Source: Trichostrongylus colubriformis (lineage: Eukaryota > Nematoda > Chromadorea > Rhabditida > Trichostrongylidae). Taken from it: a stretch of 64,000 bases of DNA. The notes under the pieces were generated by a model, which did not search any database, had not been told where the DNA came from, and saw nothing but the letters and a program-made list of their open reading frames with translations. This document shows positions 20,158 through 29,763 of this stretch, in pieces. Both the position numbers and the translations under genes were made by a program. How positions within the stretch are numbered: position 1 is the stretch's first letter; each line of letters begins with the position of its first letter. The DNA is taken from contig OZ022256.1 of assembly GCA_963978905.1 (NCBI GenBank), positions 3,889,501-3,953,500 of the forward strand, written 5' to 3'.

Positions 20158-23100
20158 TCAAATCTTCGACGGCTTCTTTCCAGTCTTTCGTAGGAACTTT
20201 TCGGCTTCTGAACGATGTTTTTCGGGATATAAATTAATGCATTACGATACTTATAGATAGTGTGAACCTTCTATTGCTTCAGGAATTACCGAACAGCTCT
20301 CAAACTCAAAAGCAAAGGCCTCATCGGTGGCCAAATCGTATGATTTCAACACTGAACGTCGATCAGACAGCATGCAGCTATATGGATTACTCATAATCTG
20401 CTTCGCTAGTTGAAGTGCACAGTCCAAAGCTGAAATAGCAAGTTACTGGTGAGGTAGGTGATCGCAGCGCGGCAACAAAACGAGTAAATCGCATTTGCTG
20501 AAATCATAGGAATCAATCTCATAGATTGTCCGGTCCATGCTTACCGTATCGGTCAATTTCTCAGTATTAAAGGCACCGGAAATGGACAAAGAAGGAAAGC
20601 GTATTGAACACACTGCTCCCCGTAAATGAAAAGCATGATGAAATGATGAAAGGTATGATGAAATCACGAATAGCGAAAGCCCCTTGAAAGAGGAGGATCT
20701 GGGATGCTATGACCACCCCAATCTGCTGGGTGGGGGGAAATCCGCCAAAAAATCGCGTGGCCGCCCGCGGCGAGCGGCTCGGCTGGTGCGAGTACCAGTG
20801 GCAGGGCATGGCAGCCTTCAAGCGAGACAGTGTGGCAAAGATGGAGGAGGCAGGGTGGCGTGGCTGGAGGAGGCAGTGTGGCATGGCTGGAGTGCAGAAG
20901 TGACGCAGCCGCGCTCTGCCGGGCTCCCAAGAGCAAAATCGATTCGCAAGTCGTACTGGTGGCGCCGCGAGTGCGACGCCGCTGACGCGATTTTTTGGCG
21001 GATTTCCCCCCACCCTAATCTGCTCCACCTCGGGTTGCAGCATTTCAGTGGACGAGTTTTCTGCTGGCAACGGACAGAGATGACGCCGGGCAAACGCCGC
21101 TGTCATTTGATGTTGTTTAGGACGAACTTGATTCTATTCATAATGATGTGAAGCAAATGAAACAACAAACAACAGCAAACGAGGCAAACAAAAATTCCCA
21201 ATCGGAAAAATTTCTGTAGCTTACCCTTGCCATCATCCACGACATTCGATACCAATCCCCATTGCAGCGCTTCTTGAGACGAAACAGCCCTCCCCGTCAA
21301 TATCATGTCGAGAGCTCTGAAGATTATTCATTTATAATCGAAAACATGGAGACTCAAGTAAACGCTGGTCACGTCACAGCGTTTCTAGCTCTTCCTGAAC
21401 GACTCCTCTCTTGGGGATGGAGACATTACGAGTTGGAGGGAGAGCACTTCGGTGGCGCCTTTATTCACCTTGTATGGCTCCTTTTGTCTTGGAAAAAGTA
21501 CAGCTGATATCGCAAGCAGCTCTTTTCTTTCCTACAGTGTTTGCTTACTTTATGAGTACAATCGATTAATTAGATTCAGTGCATTGAAATTTGACCTATC
21601 CTTCCCCCCCCCCGCACTGAAGGAATCGGGTACAGAAAAATGAGTTTCTCTGCTACCCATATATTTATATTGTATTTGCTTAATAAGGGCAGCATCAAGG
21701 TTTCGCGCGAAACGTGAGGATCTGGCTAATTGTAAGATACAACTCCTCAAAGTGACGGCCAAGGGAGCGGGGCCTCCCAGTGCCCCGCCCCGTAGTCCGA
21801 CCGACTGGAGATGTAGAGCGGGACAGCCTACATAAATCCTTTCTCCACTATGCGTCTCAGACCGCGGCGGGCGACAGAACGGGCACTTACTCTGAAGCCC
21901 AGCGCTTCCGGCCGCCAGTTTGAGGAGCTCTTAGCCGGATTCCCGCTTTTTCGCCTTTGCAGCGGCCCCTATCAGGGAAATACTAAACAAATATGTGGGT
22001 AATAGAAAAACTCATTTTTCCGTGCACGATCCCTTTAACTCAATAATTACGTAAGTTTTCATAATGAAGTGGAAAAAACGTGACTCCCACACAAAATTTA
22101 TCAGTGACAAAGTTGATTTCGAACAACTTGGCAGTGCAATCACCTACCGGCCTAAACCAATTATCCGAGGGAGGCGAACAGTACCTCCATCGATAAGTGG
22201 TACACCCACTTTTCGACAGAATACACCAAATGTTGCTGATCGGCCACATACTCTCATGTCAGCTGAATGAAACGTCGTTAGCAAAATTGAACATAGAACA
22301 TGAAACAATTGTTCAGCACTTGAGCGCTTCATTAAAATAAATGACAAATTTCAATTTACCCATCAACGACAATTCCAGACCACCAGCAACTGCGTAACCC
22401 TCGATGGCGGCAATCAGTGGCTTTTCCAGCTTCATAATCGAAGGTCCCTGAGCAGCTTTTGTCACAGGCATTTACAAGTATAAGAAGTGAGATCACAAGA
22501 AATCTGTTTCGCTACAAATTAACTCTTCATCTGCACTAGAAATGCTCTGACGCGAATAGTGGCCTTTCCATTTGCAGAAAACATCGTTCCCAGTCCAAAT
22601 CGAAGTTCGGGTAGAAACCACTGTGGTGTTCCCGCTTCTTCTCCTCGTCCTGGCTCCGTCCCAAAAAAGTGAGTCATTCGCAAAGTGCTAGGAATGCTTT
22701 GACGCGAATACAGGCTTTTTCGTTCATCAAACATCGTTCCCAATCATGCTTTCCTTCACTGCTTCCCCTACCCCTATCTTCCGACGGCTCTGGAGCCCAC
22801 TTCACGACTACCTTAAAGACAGCATTAGAGGTAATGCGGTAATGGAGAAACCCCTACAAGGAGTAACTCACATGGTAGTCTTGGGCCTACGAAGGCTATC
22901 TGCGGCGAAATCCCGGTGAAAAAGCGCCCCTCCGAGCTGTAGGAACGGCGCAACAGATCATTAATTTCTTGATCCCGCCTCCCTTTGATTTCTTGATCCC
23001 GCCTCCCGATGACGTGATTCCCAGTTGACTGGGGTGAGAGCGGCCAAGGAGATGCGGCAGGATCGAAAGTTTTGCGGCGCGCTTTTGCAGTTTTAGCTTG

Positions 23101-25205
23101 GAGCTCACTCCAAAAAGTAGATGCTGTCGTATTTCCACGATGGGAAGGGGGTCCTATTTCTCGGGTTGTTGGCCATTTCCATCCGTTTTTTCTCCGCTAT
23201 CCTGTTTCTAGGCATCTCGACTTACATATGCACTATTTCTTTTACTTTTCGTCCAACTTTCCCCTTATGCTGCCTTTAAAGCGGTTAGCTCTCGAAAATG
23301 GAGGTAAAAGTGCCAAATGGACTGCATGAGAAGAAAAGAAACAAGAAAGTTTGCCAGAAACGCCAGAAGTGTGGGGTTCCTACAGCGATATCGAGCATAT
23401 GTAGAAGAGTTTCTGCGTGTAGTTGGAAGAAGGCGAAAGGGCACACAGTCAGAAGGCGGATCAAAACAAAAGGTAACAATGATGTGTTGGAATGTGAACG
23501 TTGTTGGATTCTACAGCATGGCGATAAGATTGTACGCCAGAATTGCTCCAACACAATTAAGCAGGTTTAAAATTACTGGAATGATCGGGGTGGGGAGGGG
23601 AGCGATAAGATCAAAAGAGCTGGAAAAATGCTATCTGCAAAGGAAGGAGCCAGCTATGACGAGATAATCCGTGGCGAGACCCACGTTGAAAAGCGCGGTC
23701 TCAGGATTTTCAATGCGGTCTCATCACGCTAATTTTGAGCTGCGGCACTTCACAGGGTGAGAGTTGCTGCCGGGACGGGATATCGTTCGCGACTGGCTGG
23801 TATAGTTCCACACCGTCTGCATCTACCCTTTAGCGCTAGTGATCCAAGGGAGACGAAAAAGAAGAATTGGAAAAAGGGTCGCATTTTCCGCGTTTTGGCC
23901 TGTTCATACGGTTCCTTCTTTGCTGTTTCACCACATAGCGCATCCTCTTTTATATTTCAAAATCGGCCTAAGTCACCCCTCCCGTTGTATTTGAAGACGC
24001 CTCGAAAATGAAATAAAAGGTGCCGGATGGACGTCAAAGAAGAAGATAAACGAAAGAAGATTGTCAGAAGCGCTACAAGTGTGCGGTTCCTGCTGCGAAA
24101 TTCAGCAGTAGTAGGAGAGTTCAAGTTGCCGCTGGGGGAAGGCGAAAAGAAATGGTTCGTGCTCGGGAGAGGGATGAGGGCAAGAGGAAACGACCATAAC
24201 GTTGCTTCAAAGTCTACGACGATGCCGGCGGCAGGGCTTGGCCACGTATGCAGGGAAGGAGGCAAAGTGGCACGGACGGGGACGATGCGATCACGCTCTC
24301 CACCGGGGTGTATGAAGACAATGGTGCAATGAAGTGGAGCACACTTCAAAGCGTTGTTGGATACTTGAGACTGACTTCATTGCCGCTCGCAAGGCCCAGC
24401 CGCGGTGTCTCTGAGTCTCCACCCGCGTCATTCTGCCTCGCCTCCTGCGTCATCTCTAAACCTCCGTTCGAGCAACTCTGTCTAGCTGCCTGTGTACGCA
24501 GACACGCCCCGCACCGCAACCGCAAAGTAGGCGGCCTTAGTTGGGGTGTATATCGCTAGGACAAAACCGTCGCGTGCCGAACACGGCCACACGACGTTTC
24601 TGTCCTAGCGATATACACCCCCTTAGTTGGGTGTACCAGGATGTTGTGCCAGTAATGTCTTGAGAGCGCTAGGCAAACTTAAGAACCATCGACGGCACCT
24701 TCACGAAATCGTTTTTGTAATGGGATATTTGGTATTCCCAGGAATAGAAAGCATGATCCTGTTAAGGCGACTTTGGGTGCCCTCACAAGGTAGAAATGGG
24801 TACGTTGATTTCAGCGATGCAAATATAAAGTAACTTCTGGGAAAGAAAAATATGATGTATAGCTTACCATGTAACGGAAGATTTGCGATTTGGGCGCATT
24901 CATCTTAATATTTTCGAATTCACTCACTTCCGATAGGTCATAACCAGCACAAAAGTGTTTTCCTGAAGATTTTTCTTTTTGTTAGAGCACGATTTTCGTA
25001 TACTTTCATGGTCTGAAATTACTTGTTATTTACCCAGGTAAAACGTTACCTTCGCCATATAAAATTCCTATTTTCACCGAGGGATCATTATTGAGGCGTT
25101 CAACGGCTTTAACTAGTAATTTTGCAGTTTCCTGATTCACAGAATTCCTTTTTCCGGGTCGATTGATTCCAATAAGAAGGATTCCAGTTCCGAAACGGGT
25201 GTTTA
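20158..25205 (-). CDS. Enoyl-CoA hydratase/isomerase family protein, 5' incomplete
   Basis: Crotonase-fold enzyme acting on acyl-CoA thioesters; exact substrate unknown. Seven phase-consistent coding exons on the minus strand: 25050-25205, 24868-24962, 22360-22447, 22148-22262, 21225-21316, 20268-20429, 20158-20207 (251 residues plus stop). Motifs in order: INRPGKRNSV, oxyanion-hole region KHFCAGYDLSE, KPLIAAIEGYAVAGGLEL, FGVFCRKVGVPLIDGGT, RLPRIIGLGRALDMILTGR, and C-terminal EAEKFLRKTGKKPSKI. The FGVFxRxxGVPLxDGGT signature marks the EchA-like branch of the family. The first coding exon with an ATG was not found; it must lie above 25205, possibly beyond the LTR element. The donor of the sixth exon listed (GTTCAC) is atypical. 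The third exon follows a 2.4-kb intron carrying the second 77-bp palindrome. Confidence 0.85.
20728..21015. mobile_element. 288-bp GC-rich MITE-like inverted repeat
   Basis: Perfect terminal arms of about 30 bp, beginning GGGTGGGGGGAAATCCGCC and continuing AAAAAATCGCG. The interior shares CACTCGCGGCGCCA with the element at 54668. It sits in the intron before the sixth listed exon of the hydratase gene. Confidence 0.7.
21618..22040. mobile_element. MITE family 1, full-length copy
   Basis: About 420 bp with inverted ends containing AAAAATGAGTTT and TACCCATATATTT, subterminal TTTCGCGCGAAA, and a GC-rich centre. It sits in an intron of the hydratase gene. Related copies lie at 32135, 36676, 40066 and 45165. 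Confidence 0.75.
22538..22748. repeat. Diverged direct duplication
   Basis: Two copies of about 65 bp (22538-22600 and 22684-22748) share ATGCT.TGACGCGAATA and AACATCGTTCCCA. They lie in the long hydratase intron. Confidence 0.55.
23110..24200. repeat. Diverged tandem duplication, ~370-bp units
   Basis: Segments near 23110-23500 and 23820-24200 align by eye through CTCGAAAATG, TGCCAAATGGACTGCATG / TGCCGGATGGACGTCAAA and GGAGTTTC/GAAGGCGAAA. No coding function is evident; it is intronic to the hydratase gene. Confidence 0.5.
24395..24525. repeat. Dispersed repeat, copy 1 of 3
   Basis: Shares TCTGCCTCGC, CTGCCTGTG and a CAG.CACGCC tail with segments at 52655-52800 and 55200-55345. Class unknown. 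Confidence 0.45.
24535..24629. mobile_element. 77-bp palindromic micro-MITE with 9-bp TSD, copy 2
   Basis: Element at 24544-24620, nearly identical to the copy at 19569. It is flanked by a perfect 9-bp direct repeat, CCTTAGTTG, at 24535-24543 and 24621-24629, which proves transposition rather than a static hairpin. Confidence 0.92.
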
Positions 25206-25266
25206 CTGTAATCGTTAAATTAGTACCTATTTGGTATGTGGCATAGAAGAACGAAAATTCAGGTAA

Positions 25267-25465
25267 GTCACTCGTCACCCACAGTAACTCTGACGTTAAT
25301 TAAAATGTTTTTGACTGCAGCTCAGCTGCAGAACATCCAACTAGACGACATATCGATAAATCCTAATCGAAATCATCGATATGTCGTCTAATTCGCTATT
25401 GTGTAGCTGCACTACGGTCAAAAACATTTTACTTGACGTCAGGGTCACAGTGTAAGACGAGTGAC
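25267..25465. mobile_element. ~200-bp MITE-like inverted repeat
   Basis: Arms of about 45 bp: left GTCACTCGTC...AAAATGTTTTTGAC, right the complement ending GACGAGTGAC. The centre holds a second palindrome (CGACATATCGAT / ATCGATATGTCG). It lies directly upstream of the first detected hydratase exon. Confidence 0.75.
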
Positions 25466-25839
25466 CAACCTAATTTCCGTTTCCGTTCTTGTGTAAGGCA
25501 CAAGGCTGTCTTCATATATTTATACACTCATCTATTTGCTCATCGTTACGGCTGAAGATCGTTAATTAAAGTTACATTGAGACCATCTTTAACTAGGAAC
25601 GCCTTCGATGAAGCATAATCATCATTATAACCCCTTCACGTACATACTAGCTGAAAAAAAGTTCCTGGAAGAATCCAGAATCTGAGCACATTAGCAAACA
25701 AGGTTCTGGTCGGCGGGACTTGACATTATTCAAGAAGTTTCAAAAAATAATAAAAGTAGAACAAAAACTATCAAAAGAAAAACAAAACATACCTAGTGTT
25801 GACATTGCGACAATCAATACACGCAGCTGATAAGATGTG

Positions 25840-26224
25840 TGTTGTGGACTCACAACCTTTGCATACTAATACAATAACATGTCCATGACAAATACATTTG
25901 ATTGATAACGGTGAGCACCTTTGATTATGCAATGAATGATAAGTATCACTCAAAATGTACCCATAGGCATGAACTAAGCATATCCTAAGTAGGTATCCTG
26001 GAGTGCTATGAAGTAGTTCCCCTTAGGCGCGGCACTCCCTTTCATGCCTACTAGCAATTATCCCCACAAGCCAACTAGTGGCGAACTTAGATATTATGTA
26101 GTGGGTCCGCCCACATTATTCTGTATAAATACCCAGTGAAATGTATTATTAATGTTCTTGTACGTAACGTGCTAATAAACCTTTGTTACACGTGCGTATA
26201 GTTATCCATTGGTCACCTACCAAA
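25840..26224 (+). repeat. 5' LTR
   Basis: Starts TGTTGTGGACTCACAACC and ends CACCTACCAAA. TATA box TATAAATA at 26124-26131 and AATAAA at 26174-26179, giving a U3-R-U5 layout. Confidence 0.9.
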
Positions 26225-26225
26225 T

Positions 26226-26239
26226 TGGTGCATCGGCCG
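26226..26239 (+). promoter_or_regulatory. Primer binding site, tRNA-Gly
   Basis: TGGTGCATCGGCCG begins one base after the LTR and is complementary to the 3' end expected for tRNA-Gly (GCC), CGGCCGATGCACCA. Confidence 0.7.
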
Positions 26240-26254
26240 TTGGGATAACACAAG

Positions 26255-26735
26255 TGCCCTGCTTTTCTCCGCGAGTCCTCTCACGAGGAACCAGAAAAGT
26301 CAGCCAATCACTCTTTTGCGCTAGCTCTCTACTGAGAGACGAAAGAGTTACTCAGTTCTTCTTCGCGAGTCCTCCACAGAGGAACCAGAAGAACAAAAAC
26401 CGACTCCTTCTCTGCGCGTTCTCTTCGGAGAAACCAGAAGGATCTTCCACACTTTCCAACTACTTGGAAACCAAAAAGTTCTTCTCTGTGCGTCCTCGAC
26501 TGAGGAACCAGAAGAACAATACAAAGCCTTCCCAGCGACTTCTCTCCGGAGAATCCAGGAAGCCAACAAATTTCCATTCTTGCGAGTTCTCTCAGGAGAA
26601 ACCAGAAGGAAATTTGAGTTCTTTCATCTTCACAAGAAAGAACAAATAACAAGACCTTCTCTGACAGCTTCCACTGAGGAACCAGAAGGCAACCCTCAAT
26701 TTCTTGCGCGAGTCCTCAACCGAGGAACCCAAGAA
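26255..26735 (+). repeat. Imperfect hairpin repeats in LTR-element leader
   Basis: About eight or nine copies, 45-75 bp apart, of a unit like GCGAGTCCTC-NNNN-GAGGAACCAGAAG. Within each unit GTCCTC pairs with GAGGAAC and CTTCT with AGAAG. Variants such as GCGTTCTCTTCGGAGAAACC change both arms together. Function unknown; packaging or translation control of the element RNA is a guess. Confidence 0.65.
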
Positions 26736-26868
26736 CTACACCAGAAAGACCCGCGTGGCAGGAACAATTCTATTGCGGAACCAGCGAAACTTCATAAAGC
26801 CGTTGTTACCCTTTGAATTGTGAAAAGAAATCTATTTGACACTCAGAATCAGTTGCCGGACCTACAAA

Positions 26869-28467
26869 ATGGCTGAAATTCAAGAGTTTAAAACCAAGAT
26901 TACCAACGCTTGCGTTTTAATCAAGTTTAGTGAACCACAAATCACTAACTTGGACCAAGTATTCACATTTCCTCAACAAAATGAGGAGTGTAGAACCTAC
27001 ATAGCAGAAAAAACTGCTCAGCTGAATCATCTTACAAGGACTATCAGCTCTGCAAAGCAGTTTCATGACTCCTGCGTCAAGGGAGCCATTGAAACCATCA
27101 ATGGACGAGCTGAGTACAAGGAACGAGAGAAGCTCATGATGGACTTGAACAGACACCTGGAATCGGAATCAAAGAGCCTGGAGATCAAAGTTATACAATG
27201 GCTGAACCAAATCGACTTCAGGAAGGAGGAGTTACTACAACAAACTTCTCTACTGGCTTCATCTACACCCCTTCACAGCCAAGCTGTCGCAAATACTAAC
27301 AGCAGCTGTCAGGAGTGGTCGAGCGGCGCCATAACACCACAAGAGCGCAACGTTCGGGTCAGACGCCCATTACTGGAAGTACCCACATTCTCTGGGAACC
27401 ACAGAGAATTTAACACATTCTGGTCCGTATTTGAGTCGCTAATCCACAATGATGCCAAATTGAGCGACCAGGAAAAGTTCTTATTCCTGAAGCAAGCTCT
27501 AAAAGGGAGAGCAGCCGCTTCAATCAGCAGTATCCCCGTAATGGGGGCAAAGTACGCCACAGCCGTCAATATTCTGAAGAAGCATTACGACAGATCTGCA
27601 AGCATCGCAGATATCTTGATCAACGAGATCGAACGTCTCCCACGTGCTCTAGGAAATCCAAGGAGCTGCCGTGAAACGCTCGAAGCTATTTCTTCACGCA
27701 TCATACACCTGGAACAAACCGGTGTGCCTATGAATGCCGACCGAATGTGGAGACGCTTGATTCTTTCGAAGTTCACAGAGTCGATCTGTGGCACGGTGAT
27801 ATTGAAGGAAAATGAAGCCGGCATCCCATTCGATGCAAACAGGATTATTGATTCCATCGATGAGATAATCACTCTTCAAGAGACTATCGAGCTCACAACT
27901 AGGACACTGTTCGGTTTCGATCAAAGCAACTACAGGAGCCAGCAAGAATGTACATTCGACAACGTACTATACTCCATGCCAAGGATCAAACGAGCGTGCC
28001 TCTGTGGGGAAATACACTCACCACAAGAATGTCACAAGTTTGGTTCCCCAGAGCAGCGAAGAGCTGAAGCAAAGCGGCAAAGAGTATGCTGGAGGTGTTT
28101 TAGCAAAGGACACAGCTCTAGATTGTGTTCTACTGTTGGCAATTGTCCAAGATGTAACGAAGACCACCACTCTTCCCTTTGTGCTTCTACTGGGAACAGA
28201 CAACCAACAGCAAATCCATCGATCCAAAAGAGCAGCCTGTTTTCAACAACGCATTTTCAACCGCCATCAAGAAGCACCATCTCGATGAGCAGCAACTGCT
28301 TTATGCTGCCTTCAGGTGAAAGCTACCAACGACGAACGAGTCATGTTCGAGGACTACCAAACAAGAATAAGTCAAAAGAATATAGTAGCCGAATCACACC
28401 AGCCGACTCTCCGTCAACCTGTGCTGCAATTAAAGTCGACGAACCCGGACTCAGAGACAGAGTATAG
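26869..28467 (+). CDS. Gag of BEL/Pao-type element
   Basis: 532 residues from the ATG in AAAATGG. An N-terminal charged, helical region (1-130) is followed by a DUF1759-type segment (about 170-310: VPTFSGNHREFNTFW, FLFLKQALKGRAAASI, LKKHYD). Near the end are zinc knuckles: CWRCFSKGHSSRLC (CX2CX4HX4C, near 407), then CPRCNEDHHSSLC. The family packages element RNA into particles. The C-terminal 90 residues after the knuckles are Ser/Pro-rich and do not resemble the usual Pao protease, consistent with loss of pol. The last 150 bases overlap ORF2 in another frame. Confidence 0.85.
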   Translation: MAEIQEFKTKITNACVLIKFSEPQITNLDQVFTFPQQNEECRTYIAEKTAQLNHLTRTISSAKQFHDSCVKGAIETINGRAEYKEREKLMMDLNRHLESESKSLEIKVIQWLNQIDFRKEELLQQTSLLASSTPLHSQAVANTNSSCQEWSSGAITPQERNVRVRRPLLEVPTFSGNHREFNTFWSVFESLIHNDAKLSDQEKFLFLKQALKGRAAASISSIPVMGAKYATAVNILKKHYDRSASIADILINEIERLPRALGNPRSCRETLEAISSRIIHLEQTGVPMNADRMWRRLILSKFTESICGTVILKENEAGIPFDANRIIDSIDEIITLQETIELTTRTLFGFDQSNYRSQQECTFDNVLYSMPRIKRACLCGEIHSPQECHKFGSPEQRRAEAKRQRVCWRCFSKGHSSRLCSTVGNCPRCNEDHHSSLCASTGNRQPTANPSIQKSSLFSTTHFQPPSRSTISMSSNCFMLPSGESYQRRTSHVRGLPNKNKSKEYSSRITPADSPSTCAAIKVDEPGLRDRV

Positions 28468-29320
28468 CTCAATCATTACAGCTACACCAATTGTCTCGTT
28501 CGAAGACGATTACAAAACTGAGGAATTTCACGAATTAGAGCCAATCGTTACGAGCGCAGAATGTGGCACAGACGAAGCTCCTACCTACAATTCTGCGGAC
28601 AATCACAGAAAAGCCATCACTACCAAAGAAGAGAATATTACTGGAGTTCTATCCACTGAAGATATCAAAGTAATCGAGGACAACCTCATCGTTGCCATCA
28701 ACGAAGAAAATATCTGCCTCCCGCCGACGGATGATGCCAGGTGCGATCACATAACCACGAATATCGAAGCCAAAATGAACTCTTCGGACAACAAACTAAT
28801 CATGAGCCTTCGAGATTGCATGACTACCGCCTCATCTGCGCAAGACTTTTGCAGCAGCATCTCAGGAGATGGAGTAGCGTTATCGTGCTACTCCCAGAGA
28901 CAAGTTTTCGCGGAAACAAATAGTGACCGACCAACATTTCCGATGAAATGCAAGTCGTCTACACTACAAACAACAACAAAAATCTACGAAACAGCACCCA
29001 TATACGCTGATATTTGTCGAGCAGCTTGTGACAAGGAGGGCTACAACGTAATAGCTGAGCTCAGAGCATTTCACACACGTTGGAATGCCTCATCTGATGT
29101 GCATATGACAACTGAAGGTGCGATTTACGTCAACTACCTGCACATGAAACACTTCCTGAACTTCGCTGTTGAACACCGGAAAATTTCCACCAGTTCCGTA
29201 GTGGCTACTACCATAGTTGCAACAGTACTTCTAGTTCTGAGAGTCTTATCGATTTTGTTTTCTGATCATTACTTGATACTTTCTTTGCTAATACATCTGT
29301 ACTGTGATTTTATTAACTGA
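28316..29320 (+). CDS. Second ORF of LTR element, unrecognised
   Basis: Up to 334 codons open without ATG from 28316 (first ATG 28343), in the +1 frame relative to gag and overlapping it. The body is acidic and Ser/Thr-rich; the end holds TTIVATVLLVLRVLSILF and a further hydrophobic stretch, compatible with a membrane anchor. An env-like or degenerate pol remnant are both possible; I see no homology. Expression would need a frameshift, splicing or internal start. Confidence 0.5.
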   Translation: MKATNDERVMFEDYQTRISQKNIVAESHQPTLRQPVLQLKSTNPDSETEYSSIITATPIVSFEDDYKTEEFHELEPIVTSAECGTDEAPTYNSADNHRKAITTKEENITGVLSTEDIKVIEDNLIVAINEENICLPPTDDARCDHITTNIEAKMNSSDNKLIMSLRDCMTTASSAQDFCSSISGDGVALSCYSQRQVFAETNSDRPTFPMKCKSSTLQTTTKIYETAPIYADICRAACDKEGYNVIAELRAFHTRWNASSDVHMTTEGAIYVNYLHMKHFLNFAVEHRKISTSSVVATTIVATVLLVLRVLSILFSDHYLILSLLIHLYCDFIN

Positions 29321-29373
29321 TATAAGTGAACATAAATTGTACTGAGCTACCGCTCATTTCGCCCCCGCCCCAG

Positions 29374-29758
29374 TGTTGTGGACTCACAACCTTTTCATAC
29401 TAATACAATAACATGTCCATGACAAATACATTTGATTGATAACGGTGAGCACCTTTGATTGTGCAATGAATGATAAGTATCACTCAAAATGTACCCATAG
29501 GCATGAACTAAGCATATCCTAAGTAGGTATCCTGGAGTGCTATGAAGTAGTTCCCCTTAGGCGCGGCACTCCCTTTCATGCCTACTAGCAATTATCCCCA
29601 CAAGCCAACTAGTGGCGAACTTAGATATTATGTAGTGGGTCCGCCCACATTATTCTGTATAAATACCCAGTGAAATGTATTATTAATGTTCTTGTACGTA
29701 ACGTGCTAATAAACCTTTGTTACACGTGCGTATAGTTATCCATTGGTCACCTACCAAA
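29374..29758 (+). repeat. 3' LTR
   Basis: Matches the 5' LTR except for one substitution in its first 40 bp (TTTTCAT for TTTGCAT) and one in GATTGTG for GATTATG. TATAAATA at 29658-29665, AATAAA at 29708-29713. Confidence 0.9.
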
Positions 29759-29763
29759 ATGTG

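Larger units (their letters stand above)
25840..29758 (+). mobile_element. BEL/Pao-type LTR element lacking pol
   Basis: Two 385-bp LTRs (25840-26224 and 29374-29758) flank a 3.15-kb interior. A 5-bp duplication ATGTG abuts both outer edges (25835-25839 and 29759-29763). The LTRs differ at only two positions by eye, so the insertion is recent. The interior has a primer site matching tRNA-Gly, a repeat-rich leader, a gag gene with Pao-type DUF1759 and zinc knuckles, and a second ORF ending in hydrophobic segments. No protease, reverse transcriptase, RNase H or integrase motif is visible. The bases before the 3' LTR (CGCCCCCGCCCCAG) are not a polypurine tract. Probably a non-autonomous derivative. 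Confidence 0.9.

Noticed and set aside
20567..21106. Open frames on both strands near 20.6-21.1 kb
   Set aside because: They overlap a palindromic MITE-like element and hydratase introns; no family similarity.
26209..26649. 146-codon open frame in the LTR-element leader
   Set aside because: Consists of the hairpin repeats and reads through the primer site; no ATG context and gag has its own start.
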